From Papaver somniferum (taxonomy: Eukaryota > Streptophyta > Magnoliopsida > Ranunculales > Papaveraceae), in assembly GCF_003573695.1 (NCBI RefSeq), contig NC_039361.1, forward strand, positions 95,668,279 through 95,732,278: DNA of 64,000 bases, in the 5' to 3' direction. Positions 10,985-20,291 of this stretch are shown here, piece after piece. The notes beneath the pieces were generated by a model that was not told the DNA's origin, searched no databases, and was given only the letters and a program-made list of their open reading frames with translations. The translations under genes were made by a program, and so were the position numbers. Position 1 is the stretch's first letter, and every line of letters starts with the position of its first letter.

Positions 10985-12150
10985 CTATGATATCATGGCA
11001 GTTGGTTTCCTCCTTGTATGCCCATCATACTGAGCCTCACACTCTCGCACCCAATATCCAAATTTAAGGAAGCCTTGGTTAATACTTTCACCTGCAAGGA
11101 ATCCAAAACATGAAATAAATATAATGAAGGCACTTTTATATTTGAATGTTATTCCAATTTCATAAGATAAACAAAGGGTGATACCAATTTCTGTTGAAGC
11201 ATATTATAACGAAGCAGAAATAGATAATGTGCAGGGTAACTAGGGCAGACAATTATAACTAAGAAGATTGGTCCATTAAATATGTTGATGCCAAGTTTGA
11301 TATAACCAAGAAGATTGGTCCATTGAAACGAAGAAGTGACTCTAATATACATAGGATTACCCTTATTTAGTACCCATAAAGTGCTTCTATCCTAGAGAAA
11401 GGTTGTCACTGAAGTGCATGATCCTGATACATTAACCTATATTTCTCAATCCATCTCATTCTTGTACCTTGCTAAGAGTTCAGATCACCTTTCGGAGTTC
11501 TCTGTTTGAAAGTGATTTTAAGAGAAAACAAATGCACTAAGTAACAAAACGAGACCCGTCTTAATTTACAATCCTAATCAAATACCATCAATTCAACATG
11601 TTTAGACTAAACAATTGCAGCCATTTGTCTAAACCATCAACTTTCTTTGATGAAAAAAAGGAAAAGAAAAATTAATGAGAAATCAACAATAATGGACCAC
11701 AGTTCATATCAGTATAGAAAAGAAGGATTACCGGAATGGTGATCACTATCCGTTGGTATTAACTCATGAATCTGCACCAGCAGAACATGCGAAGTGCCTT
11801 TGTAGAGGAAGTGAACCTGCACATGTAAAAAGCATTCACCAACAATTACTTGTCGTTTTTAAAGGAAACCAATAAAATTCAAAATTTTCAATAATAATTA
11901 CTCAGTGAGAAATGTGAGCCTAATAACTATGCGGGAAATTAGTTGATGCCCCAGTTTTGGGCCATCCTTCCACAAAAACCTGAACAACTTTGGGTTTACA
12001 CGTGAAAGTAGAAACCTGCAAAATGAAAATACAACCCCCGAAAAATGTAAAAGTTATACCAAATTATCATATGTGACCCATTAATCTTACCTCAAATTGT
12101 TCTTCAATCAGAATTGTTTTCCCAAATATGAAGTTTGCAATCTTCGATTA
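10985..12150 (-). CDS. unrecognised spliced gene, at least three or four exons
   Basis: Two exons fit together precisely on the minus strand. Exon 11816-11732 follows an acceptor TGTGCAG, reads VHFLYKGTSHVLLVQIHELI and ends at G|GTAATC. Exon 11091-10985 follows CCTTGCAG, completes the split Gly codon, reads ESINQGFLKFGYWVRECEAQ and ends ..RRKPTAMIS then TAG. Lengths 85 and 107 keep phase. Upstream, 12150-12091 reads IANFIFGKTILIEEQFE up to a donor (GAG|GTAAGA). After a 75-base intron, 12015 begins VSTFTCKPKVVQVFVEGW. How that exon joins 11816 is unclear: a donor after KVVQ (CAG|GTTTTT) keeps phase, whereas the longer version meets a TAG. No start codon was found, because the frame upstream of 12150 has a stop just before a possible acceptor (TCGAAG). 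I recognise no domain. Of the host-like loci here this has the best splicing evidence, but it may be 5'-truncated. Confidence 0.5.
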
Positions 12151-13319
12151 GAAAAAAAATTAATTGGGATCTCCTGAAAAAATGGTTGATGATTCTATGC
12201 AAAGTAATCATCGTGGAATTAATTCAATGAATTCACCCAGTCTTCGATTAGAAAGCAGAGGACGAACTTGGCGATGGTGGTGGTGGTTCGTTCAATTCAC
12301 CCAACTTTGAATTTAGGGTTACAGGTTAGAGAAGATTGAATATTCAATCAAACAAATCCAAACTCTATACTCTAAGTCGAAATTGAGTGATGGAGATTTT
12401 AGGGTGTGAAATTGATGAAGATGAAACTGGATTTCGACGAAAAAGAAAGGATTCGAGAGAGATTTTTGTTGTTGTTCGTTTGGGAGAAAGAATAGATTAT
12501 GCCTCAGGCGATGTTGACATAGTGTTTGTAGTTTCCCATACTAGATGCAGTTCAAGATATGGCCCATCTCTTAACTAATTAAAATTAAATAAATATACAC
12601 AATTGTGTAGGGACCTATTATGTTCGGCCATTTTTTAATTTTAATTGTTGGTAAGGGACTTGAGATATGGCATGATAATGAGCCAAACCATGCTGCAGTT
12701 CAAGATATGGCCCATCTGTTCTGATTAATCAAATCAACATATTGCAGTACACCATTTTCACATAATTCCTGTCAACAGGTGCTGGCTCTTCCGGATCTGC
12801 AAACGCGTAAACCCTGGTAAACCTTGCATGATCAACAAGTGCTGGTGTCTATGAATTTTACAAAAAATCAATTATGATTGTAGTAATAATGTAGTAGGAA
12901 AAATTGCGTCGGAGATTCAATAAGGAAGGACTATTTTGTTAAATAAGAAAAACTTTTAATTTTAACAGGTGTACTATCTCATTGACATGAATGCTTAACG
13001 TGTCAGGATATTTAGACATTTCTTTAGGGTTTCGGCAAGATTATAGGCGTCTAATTAGAACTGACAATCAGTAGTCTAATCCTAGAATCTTAATGCAATA
13101 TTTTTCTGCTGGGTCTCGCAAAATCCGCAAAATCACACTTTCCATATATCACCTTGATTTTCGTTTTTTATATTCATGGCAAACATAACCCACCCACTAT
13201 ATTTAGATTTGCATACTAGATATTTATAGAAAAAAATAATATATTTAGCTAGATTTGGGTTATAGAAATAATAAATTAGATACCTCGTTCATAAGTAAAA
13301 GAACGAAGGAATTGAGAGG
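12151..13319. other. intergenic with a dispersed repeat
   Basis: No gene supported. A 63-codon plus-strand frame at 12387-12578 is open, but its end lies in repeat sequence, so I do not call it. 13270-13319 is the presumed leader of the next gene. Confidence 0.4.
12541..12780. repeat. dispersed repeat, copies also at 16655-16930
   Basis: The phrase GCAGTTCAAGATATGGCCCA occurs at 12547, 12694 and 16697. Longer context is shared between 12660-12780 and 16660-16930 (GAGATATGGCATGAT..CCAAACCATG, CAGTACACCA, TCAACAGGTG.TGGC). It is probably a non-coding mobile element of unknown class. Confidence 0.6.
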
Positions 13320-13583
13320 ATGAGTTCTAATGAGAAATGTGTTGTTCCTTCCAATGGTCTTGTTAATAATGATCCTCCTCCTCCGAAGGGCTTTGCTTTA
13401 TGGGATGACTTTGTTGAAAGCATTGGTGATATACTAGAAGAGTATGTTGATGAAGAATGGGAATTAGTTCATATTAAGAAAATGATCCATGTTGAAGATG
13501 ATCCTCCTCCTAAGGGTTTTGCTTCTTGGGATGCATTTGAGAAAAGTTATGGTGAACATTTGGATAATGATTATAATGAATAA
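13320..13583 (+). CDS. 87-residue protein with a duplicated PPPKGFA-W motif
   Basis: Intact frame from ATG 13320 to TAA. Residues 18-32 (NDPPPPKGFALWDDF) and about 60-74 (DDPPPKGFASWDAFEKS) are clearly two copies of one motif, separated by an acidic linker (EEYVDEEWELVHIKK). The matching codons are also similar at DNA level (GATCCTCCTCCTC.GAAGGGCTTTGCTT against GATCCTCCTCCTAAGGGTTTTGCTT), so the protein seems to have grown by internal duplication. It has no signal peptide, no membrane segment and only one Cys. It is acidic overall and ends in NDYNE. The ATG lies in a purine-rich context (GAGAGGATGAGT), plausible for plant initiation. I know no family with this motif. The nearest neighbour is the acidic gene 14577-14245, in convergent orientation. 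Confidence 0.6.
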   Translation: MSSNEKCVVPSNGLVNNDPPPPKGFALWDDFVESIGDILEEYVDEEWELVHIKKMIHVEDDPPPKGFASWDAFEKSYGEHLDNDYNE

Positions 13584-14178
13584 GAACATGGGAAGTAACC
13601 AAGACGAGCAAATTTATGGCTGAGCACTCGGCATAGACTAAATTCAAGTTTTTTACATTATTTTTAGAATGCTAATTTTGTTTGTGTAAGAAAAATTATG
13701 TAGCAGTCAAAGGCCTACTATTCAATTGTGCTATCAATTCTGATTTTTTTTTTTGGTTAAGTTTGTCAGATTTGGCATTGTAATTTATGAAAAATTTGGC
13801 TGTATTTTTCAACTCTGATACAAGACTCAGTACATATTCATGATCCTATCACTTTAACAGCAAAGCCACAACAAAATCATGGTTAACCCTAACTCTTCAG
13901 ATCCAAATCTCTAAGCCAAGCCCCCTTAAACACATTACTAGTTCATTCTGTTTTATCAAAAGATTGATACTCCAACAGATGAACAATGGACAGAAATTAA
14001 ACAACATATGAACTTGGAATCTAAACAAAATATTGCATCCGTAAATATTAAACATTCACAAAAAGTAAACTTACAAGCAGCTTTACAAACAGACTAATTA
14101 AACATCCAAAAAAAAAGATACACTAATAACAAAAAAAACATATATATATATATATATATATATATAACTAAACAAAAG
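13584..14178. other. intergenic with TA repeat
   Basis: No gene seen. A (TA)n run lies at about 14140-14166, between the convergent small genes. Confidence 0.5.
14140..14166. repeat. (TA)n microsatellite
   Basis: About 13 TA units. Confidence 0.9.
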
Positions 14179-14244
14179 ATGATGGATCAAGATGTGATTC
14201 AATACCATTCTTGCATAGCGGAACCATCAAAACAGAGGACTAGA

Positions 14245-14577
14245 TCAGTTAGAATCCCCTTCTTCTTCACTGCTGCTGTCGACAATCGTAACCACATCTT
14301 TGTATGTCCAATCATCATCATCATTATCAACATCATCGTCTTCATCTTCATCCTTAAGCGCTGGCCCAAACCAAAAGAAGTGTTCTGGATCATCTAAATC
14401 ATCATCATCATCCTCAGAATCATACTCATCATCCTCTTCATCGTCAACAATATCATAATCATCATCCTCTTCATCTCCAAAACAAGGAACAACCTTGCAA
14501 CCAAAATGACCAACAATCTCGTTGTCTTCATCATCAAGAAGAAGAAATCGGAAGGAAGTTACTACTGCAGCAGTCAT
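14245..14577 (-). CDS. 110-residue highly acidic protein
   Basis: Intact minus-strand frame starting MTAAVVTSFRFLLLDDEDNE. Residues 1-30 are mostly neutral or hydrophobic and contain a single GHFGCKVVPCFG Cys pair (two Cys eight residues apart). From about residue 35 the protein is dominated by Asp/Glu runs (DDEEDDEYDSEDDDDDLDD), broken by an aromatic island PEHFFWFGPALK. It ends in SSSEEEGDSN, suitable for CK2-type phosphorylation. Minus-sense upstream sequence has AAACTGAACCTAGGGTTTCAG and CTCTCTCTAAACTG, in keeping with a plant promoter or leader. The opposite strand is also open because of the GAT/ATC repeat composition; I take the minus strand as real from its upstream leader and ATG. 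Function unknown. Confidence 0.5.
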   Translation of the reverse strand: MTAAVVTSFRFLLLDDEDNEIVGHFGCKVVPCFGDEEDDDYDIVDDEEDDEYDSEDDDDDLDDPEHFFWFGPALKDEDEDDDVDNDDDDWTYKDVVTIVDSSSEEEGDSN

Positions 14578-14869
14578 TTTCTTTGGTTTGATACTAAAAC
14601 TTTCAGTTTTTGATACTGAAACCCTAGGTTCAGTTTAGAGAGAGACTTGGAAAAGAAAACGCCGAGTATTAGTACTCTCCTAGTCTCCCTTGCTCGTTTT
14701 TCATACCGTGGCACACGTTTTCACTTTACAATTCAACCTCTAGCTTAGCCACGTACAAGCTTGATAACTTGGCTAGTGAACAAGTATAACTTTGGAAAAT
14801 AAATAAATACAGTAGAATATAAAATAAAAAAATTGGGTGGAAAATTAACATCAAGGAATTTAACTTGGA

Positions 14870-15835
14870 AAAAATATAAATTTGTTTACAAGCTCGTCCA
14901 AGAGTGACATCGGTAAAAATGGAAAATTAACATTAAGCAATTTGTCTCGGTGGAAATACTCCCCGGAAACTTAGATTTGGACGAAAAATTCTTGCTAAGA
15001 TCGTGACATCGAAATAAATAAAAATTGGTTTAGAAGCTCGTCCAAGAGTGACATCGGTAAAAATTAAAAATTACCATAGATCGTGACATCGAAATATAAA
15101 TTGGTTTACAAGCTCGTCCATGAGTGACATCGGTAAAAATAGAAAATTAAATCAATTTATCTCGGTGATCTCCGGAAACTTAGATTTGGATGAAATATAC
15201 TTGCTAAGATATCTTGACATCGAAATAAAAATCTGGGGTTTAGAAGCTTGTCCAAGAGTGACATCGGTAAAAATTGAAAATTACCATCAATCAATTTATC
15301 TTGGTGGAGATATTCCCCGTAAACTTAGATTTGGACGATAAATTATACTTGCTAAGATTGTGACATCGAAATATAAATTGGTTTATAAGATCGTCCATGA
15401 GTGACATCGGTAAAAATAGAAAATTAAATCAATTTATCAGTGATCTCCGGAAACTTAGATTTGGATGAAATATACTTTCTAAGATATCTTGACATCGAAA
15501 TTAAAATCAGGGGTTTAGAATCTCGTCCAAGAGTGACATCAGTAAAAATGAAAAATTACCATCAATCAATTTATCTTGGTGGAGATATGCTAGAAACTTA
15601 GATTTGGACGATAATCACTTGTTAAGATCGTGACATCGAAATAAAAAATGGTTTACAATCTCGTTCAAGAGTGACATCGGAAAAAATGGAAAATTACCAT
15701 CAATCAATTTATCTTGGTGGAAATACTCTCGGAAACTTAGATTTGGATGAACTATCCTCTCTATGATCGTGACATCGAAATAAAAATTGGTTTAGCTGAA
15801 TAAGCCATGTCCAAGAGTGACATTGGTAAAAAACT
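14870..15835. repeat. satellite-like tandem array, about 132-146 bp unit, eight copies
   Basis: The anchor GAGTGACATCGGTAAAAAT recurs with its start near 14901, 15045, 15120, 15255, 15398, 15530, 15668 and 15814, i.e. spacings 144, 75, 135, 143, 132, 138, 146. Each full unit also carries GGAAACTTAGATTTGGA and a second, shorter anchor GATCGTGACATCGAAATA, so a unit may itself descend from two halves. The 75-bp interval lacks the central part. Units beginning at 15118 and 15395 are more like each other (ATCAATTTATC..GTGATCTCCGG, GATATCTTGACATC) than like their neighbours, giving a 278-bp higher-order period. Confidence 0.9.
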
Positions 15836-16489
15836 TGGATATCGAGTCTTGTCGACGAAGCCAATCATAGTCGTTCGTGAATTCATAATGCCGACCAATC
15901 AAATAAACTAGTTACACCTGATAACCTAATATCCCCAAACATCCTTGCCAATATTATCGGCTGATCGGTCCTATACGACCAATAATGCGATATTATCGGA
16001 TGTTCATATGTATGTATCACTGATATTTCATGTTTCGTCCATATTAAAGGCACAAACATGATAAAATCCTATATTATCGGCCAGTATTTTAAAAAATAAA
16101 TACTGATCGATTCTTTTAATACAAATTTAATTGTAAGAGCTAGCTAGAATTGATTCTAAGAATATGAATTGGGATTTTAATCAAAAAAAATTGCACCAAA
16201 AAGCATTTATGATCTTCCAAGGCACTAGCTAGTACTATATTATTAATTTATTAATTTTTTTTTAAGAATATGTGAATTGGGAGTAAAATAGTGCAATGTA
16301 GTTGACTAAGTAGTAAAGAAAAGATACTACTATATATCCAAGTCACTAATAACAAAGGAATTAGCTAGTACAATAATAAGTACTCCAGTTTAGATGTTAA
16401 GCAGTAAACATGATAGATGTTAAGCAGTAAACAACAACAACAACAACAACAAAAATCGAAAATATCTTAAAGGGAAATAAAATTTCAAA
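15836..16489. other. no gene seen
   Basis: TATTATCGG recurs near 15953, 15993 and 16072. A 22-base direct repeat (TAGATGTTAAGCAGTAAACA) lies at about 16391-16432, followed by (CAA)n at 16431-16451. Confidence 0.5.
16431..16451. repeat. (CAA)n microsatellite
   Basis: Seven ACA/CAA units. Confidence 0.85.
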
Positions 16490-16575
16490 AACGGTAGTGA
16501 GGCACAGTGGTTCACTTTAGTTATAGTAAGTTTGAGGTCGGAGGTTCGAAACTCTCTAGACCTTTTTATTTTTCT
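16490..16575 (+). mobile_element. tRNA-derived SINE head
   Basis: AGGCACAGTGG at 16500-16510 resembles a Pol III A box (TRGCNNAGTGG), and GGTTCGAAACT at 16543-16553 a B box (GGTTCGANNCC). They are separated as in tRNA genes, with GAGGTCGGA before the B box as in plant S1/Au-like SINEs. It does not fold as a full tRNA (no matching acceptor ends), and T-rich sequence follows. The length of the tail is uncertain. Confidence 0.6.
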
Positions 16576-16654
16576 TTAAAATTTAGGCATTATGTGGCAC
16601 AATGCTGATTTTATTTTGCTAGACCTATTTTGTTTTTGATCAGGACTCGGGGAC

Positions 16655-16930
16655 CAGGGTATTGAGATATGGCATGATGCCTGAACCAAACCATGTTGCA
16701 GTTCAAGATATGGCCCATCTGTTAACTAATTAACAAATCAAATAATTATGCCAAATATACACAAGTGTGCTGATTTTATTTGGCTTATTGACCTTATGTT
16801 TGACCATTTTTTGTACACCTAACAAATCTCGTCAATGTTAAGCCATTTCAGGTGTGAACACTGCCATTATAGATGCAGTACACCAGCGCCAAATCATGTC
16901 TCTCAACAGGTGTTGGCGCTGCAGTATCTA
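16655..16930. repeat. dispersed repeat, partner of 12541-12780
   Basis: Carries GATATGGCATGAT, CCAAACCATG, GCAGTTCAAGATATGGCCCA and CAGTACACCA in the same order as the 12.6-kb copy. Confidence 0.6.
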
Positions 16931-17031
16931 CCAAAAAATCAAATATGATAATTAGTGTTTGGTTGAACTGTCTATCAACCCCTTAATGGAATATTTATTA
17001 GATATTGATAATCGGAAGAGTCTGCAATTAG

Positions 17032-17147
17032 GCTAATGGGGGTGTACCAAATTAATGGGGGGGGGGGGTACCAGCCCCAAGGCAAACCCAGTTTTCTCTT
17101 ATGATTTTGGAACCCTCCACCCAATAACTTGGTACACTCCCATTAGC
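17032..17147. mobile_element. small inverted-repeat (MITE-like) element
   Basis: GCTAATGGGGGTGTACCAA (17032-17050) and TTGGTACACTCCCATTAGC (17129-17147) are 19-base inverted repeats with one mismatch around a 78-base core that includes a poly-G run. Target duplications are unclear. Confidence 0.6.
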
Positions 17148-17370
17148 AATGTTGGTGTGCAGGAGTTATTATGATGGGTTTAGGACTTGTTGCGCATGCC
17201 TTTGAATAGGCGTGAATTGCTAAGGAACTAGACATTCCACCGAATGCCTTAAATGACTATTAATGTCATCTTCTCTAAAAAAGGAAATTAAACAGAGAAT
17301 TTCCAAAACATACAAAAATCATCCTAAATTAGGCAAGGAAATTAAGAAAAGAAAACATAGATTAGAGATA

Positions 17371-18095
17371 ATGGGTGATCTAGGAGGAAACAATGATAAC
17401 GGAGATAGTCATCCTTCTGCACCTTTTAAGTTCGCCAAGAAAGTTTCCAAGACTCTGTCTACTAGAGAGTTGGAGAATTTGAGGGATCTTCTGCAGCAAG
17501 AGATTGACAAGAGAAATCGTTTGATTGAGTTCGAAAGAGTTCGTCAGGAAAATGCTCCACTGTATGGACAACGGAAGAGGAAGAGAATTGCAAGAGATGT
17601 GAGGAAAGCTGGAATGAGATGAGGGGAGAAGGAGCAGATTTGTTTGGAGAAAGACATGCAGTGTAATCTCAAGTGATACTGAAGAGAAAGAGAATGATTT
17701 TGAGAGAAGTGATGATCATGAGAGAAATTCTGAGACAGAGAAACAAAGGAGGAAGAGAGAAAATAAGATTGAGGATGCATGGTATGAAAGGTTCTTAGCA
17801 GAAAAAGCAATCCCTAGGCTTTTTGCAAGAACCGTGATGAAAGATTGAATGTTGATTCTGATGGAGAAGCAATTGATGGTCTTGATGATAATGATGAACC
17901 AGTTGAGGTTTGAGATTTAGAGGAAGAGAATGAAGATGATGAAGGAAGTGAAGATGCAGGTGATGGAGGTTATGGAAGTGCAACTGAACAGGCAGTCAGT
18001 ATAGCAATGATTACAGTGATCATGAGATGGGCATCGATGACGACGACGATAGCAGTCAGCAGAGCAATGAGAACAACGGTGATGATTTTGAATAA
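17371..18095 (+). pseudogene. acidic-tail protein gene broken by frameshifts
   Basis: I take the start as ATG 17371 (MGDLGGNNDNGDSHPSAP) rather than the in-frame ATG at 17263, because 17263-17370 is Lys-rich, low-complexity and leader-like. The frame reads FKFAKKVSKTLSTRELENLR and DLLQQEIDKRNRLIEFERV, a probable coiled coil, then a basic patch (RKRKRIARD), and closes at TGA 17620. The protein clearly continues in the next frame (17618-17845: SDTEEKENDFERSDDHERN, WYERFLAEKAIPRLFART), shifts again near 17840 (LNVDSDGEAIDGLDDNDEP, with a TGA at 17911), and again near 17996 to end SDHEMGIDDDDDSSQQSNE..DDFE then TAA 18095. Three frame changes and one stop show decay. The shape (coiled coil, basic patch, acidic tail) resembles the gene at 8540, and the two loci share 3' flanking phrases. 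Function unknown. Confidence 0.65.
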
Positions 18096-19308
18096 TCATC
18101 CCTGGAACATCAACAAGATTTCGATGGGAAATCTTCAATTTTGTGAAATCGGACTAAGAGCTTCTTCGTGAAAATTCAAAGAAATCTTGTAGGTGTTTGC
18201 TGATCATTTTGCTCATTGCTGATTTTCCTCATATTGCTGAATCTGCTGACAGATGTTTTCTTGTGGTTATGTTGCTACGGATGTTTTTATTTTTTTGGAA
18301 CAGATGGGCTTTTTTTGATACCGTTATGCAGATGGTAACTGCTAACAGTTTTAAGGTGTTATGGTGTTAAAAGTTTTAAGAATTAATGGTTTTAAGGTGT
18401 TTGCAGTGGGTAACAGTTTTAGTTTGTTTGTAATTAAGGTGTGTGTTTGCAGGGGGGTAACAGTCAAGTTTTTCATGGTATGAATAGTTAATCTATCAGA
18501 TGTTTGAGGGAATTACAGACTAGGTATTTGGGTCATGTTTTGATGTAGATCTTGTGAATGGGTTTGATTGTAATGGAACTACTTAGGAATTAGGGTCTTT
18601 TTGTAAATATGGTGGGTTTGACTAGGTATTTGTAAATCTGATTAATGAAATTGCAATTTCGGTTTCTTTTTGTGTTGATTTGAATATAGTGGGTTACATT
18701 TGGTATGCTGGAGATTTCTTTGTGATTTCTAATGAAAGGAACAATGGTATATTAAACTGTGGTATGTTAAAATGTATTATATGATCTATGAATTTACTAA
18801 AGCATTATCTGAATTCTATCCAGAACTAGAATCCTGGTACAAGGTAAGGGAACATATTACGAATCCTAATTCTATCCGCTTTTAATCTAAAGGGCAGAAA
18901 CTGTTTCTCAAAACATACTACAATCTTGATTCACTAATGGTAACAATATCCTACACCCAAACACTATAACTGAGTCTAAGTTTATCTACAAAAGGTATAA
19001 CAAGTTGTAGATCATCTGTCAAAGCCGTAATAACTTGACTCAAGATTGAGTCCTGTGAAACCTACATGATTCCACTAACCCACAAAACTACTTGGTGCTG
19101 GTGGAGGCATATACACATCTAATTCTAATCTACAATGTATTCTGACCACTGAATTGTGTTGACTCAACGAGTTAATTAAAAATGATTGATTAATAAACAA
19201 ATATCAAGCAAAGAATTTAAAGAACCAATATCTTTATAAAACTAAACGAAGCAAAATAATACCAACATACTCAACATTTTAAAAAAAATTAATCAAAATA
19301 AACAATTT
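18096..19308. other. 3' flank and intergenic
   Basis: No gene seen. 18300-18480 has repeated GTTTTAAGGTGTT/TAACAGTTTTA phrases. 18890-19160 resembles 9905-10290. Confidence 0.45.
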
Positions 19309-19701
19309 CTAAAAACAAAATCCACATTCTTCGAAAGTTTCTTTGATAATCTGCTCAACTAAAACCATCGCATCTGGATATGGTACTCGTGTTGCGGCGT
19401 TAGCAGGATGTGCTGGAACTTCAAGTACCTTTTTCTCTAGAGGTGTCTCCATGGGTATTTCTAGTGTGCCAGACACAGTTTCACCAACAGGCTCATTCGA
19501 AGGAATGGGAGCATGGACACCAACCATTTCAACAGAAGCAGAAGCAGGAAGAGTAAGATTGTCAACATGAGCTTGAACTTCAGCTAACAGGGGCATGTCA
19601 GGAACCTTACACACGCCATCAATAGTTATGGTGATCCTTAGCTTTCTAGGTACAACCATTACTATACTTGGAGTTGTTTTAATCCTCTTATTGGAACTCA
19701 T
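19309..19701 (-). CDS. 130-residue protein, PRKLRI-motif family member A
   Basis: Intact minus-strand frame from MSSNKRIKTTPSIVMVVPRK to CGFCF-stop. Residues 18-37 read PRKLRITITIDGVCKVPDMP. The same motif, PRKLRIIITVDGVTTVPGVP, sits at about residues 26-45 of the protein at 28605-29006, followed in both by L-A/D. The alternating hydrophobic pattern suggests a beta strand pair. The remainder is Pro/Val/Glu-rich and looks disordered until a C-terminal helix (MVLVEQIIKETFEECGF). There is no signal peptide. Minus-sense upstream sequence contains AATTAGGGTTTTTTT, then ACACACATATATATATATA, then AGAGGAAGAAAATGAG, the same order as upstream of the second member. I know no described family. Confidence 0.6.
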   Translation of the reverse strand: MSSNKRIKTTPSIVMVVPRKLRITITIDGVCKVPDMPLLAEVQAHVDNLTLPASASVEMVGVHAPIPSNEPVGETVSGTLEIPMETPLEKKVLEVPAHPANAATRVPYPDAMVLVEQIIKETFEECGFCF

Positions 19702-19745
19702 TTTCTTCCTCTAATATATCAATCTATCTTTTATGCTGGTGTGGT

Positions 19746-19763
19746 ATATATATATATATGTGT
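19746..19763 (-). promoter_or_regulatory. probable TATA box of the 19309-19701 gene
   Basis: A TATATATATATA run about 45-60 bases before the ATG (19701), preceded in the minus sense by TTAGGGTTT. A microsatellite origin is possible. Confidence 0.4.
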
Positions 19764-20291
19764 GTGTGTATTAAAAAAACCCTAATTTTTTCTAGGTTAG
19801 GAGCATTATCTCCAATTACCTAATTTAGTTGTATTCCGCATATCACTCAAATAAACAAAATATAAAAATTTTCATATCGATAAATATATGCTCATATACG
19901 CGTACAACACCACACTGATTTTATTATATATATGATTTATCTAAATACAGAAAAATAGAACGAAAAAATTGTGTAAACACAACCATGTTGATTGAGTATA
20001 TGGGGTATATGCTTTATCTTACAGTAGATCATAATCATGTACTCTTCGCTAATGTGCATGCCTTGGCTACACTATTGCCAAATATGTAGGTACCTGAAGT
20101 ATCCCTCTCCATGATTCGCCATGCCTAATCTTCTCTGAACAAATTTCTATTTTTGATATAATTCCCTCGGTAATTCACACCTACTCAAAGCCATGCTCGA
20201 CAATTCCGTCCATCCAAGCGTTATAACCATACCAAAATTCTCTTTTGGATTTCGTATATTGGTCAACACCATAAATTACAGCTATGATTGG

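Noticed and set aside
14179..14397. Hydrophobic Ile-rich plus-strand frame
   Set aside because: Antisense of the GAT-repeat acidic gene at 14245-14577; its composition is that expected from ATC repeats.
14870..15835. CRISPR-like array
   Set aside because: Units are about 140 bp, similar along their whole length, and without unique spacers, in a plant nuclear context: a satellite-type repeat.
16490..16575. Functional tRNA gene
   Set aside because: Boxes are present, but the acceptor and anticodon stems do not pair; a SINE is the better explanation.
17263..17370. Upstream start for the acidic gene at 17371
   Set aside because: The extra 36 residues are Lys-rich and low-complexity; the second ATG starts a sequence resembling the other acidic genes.
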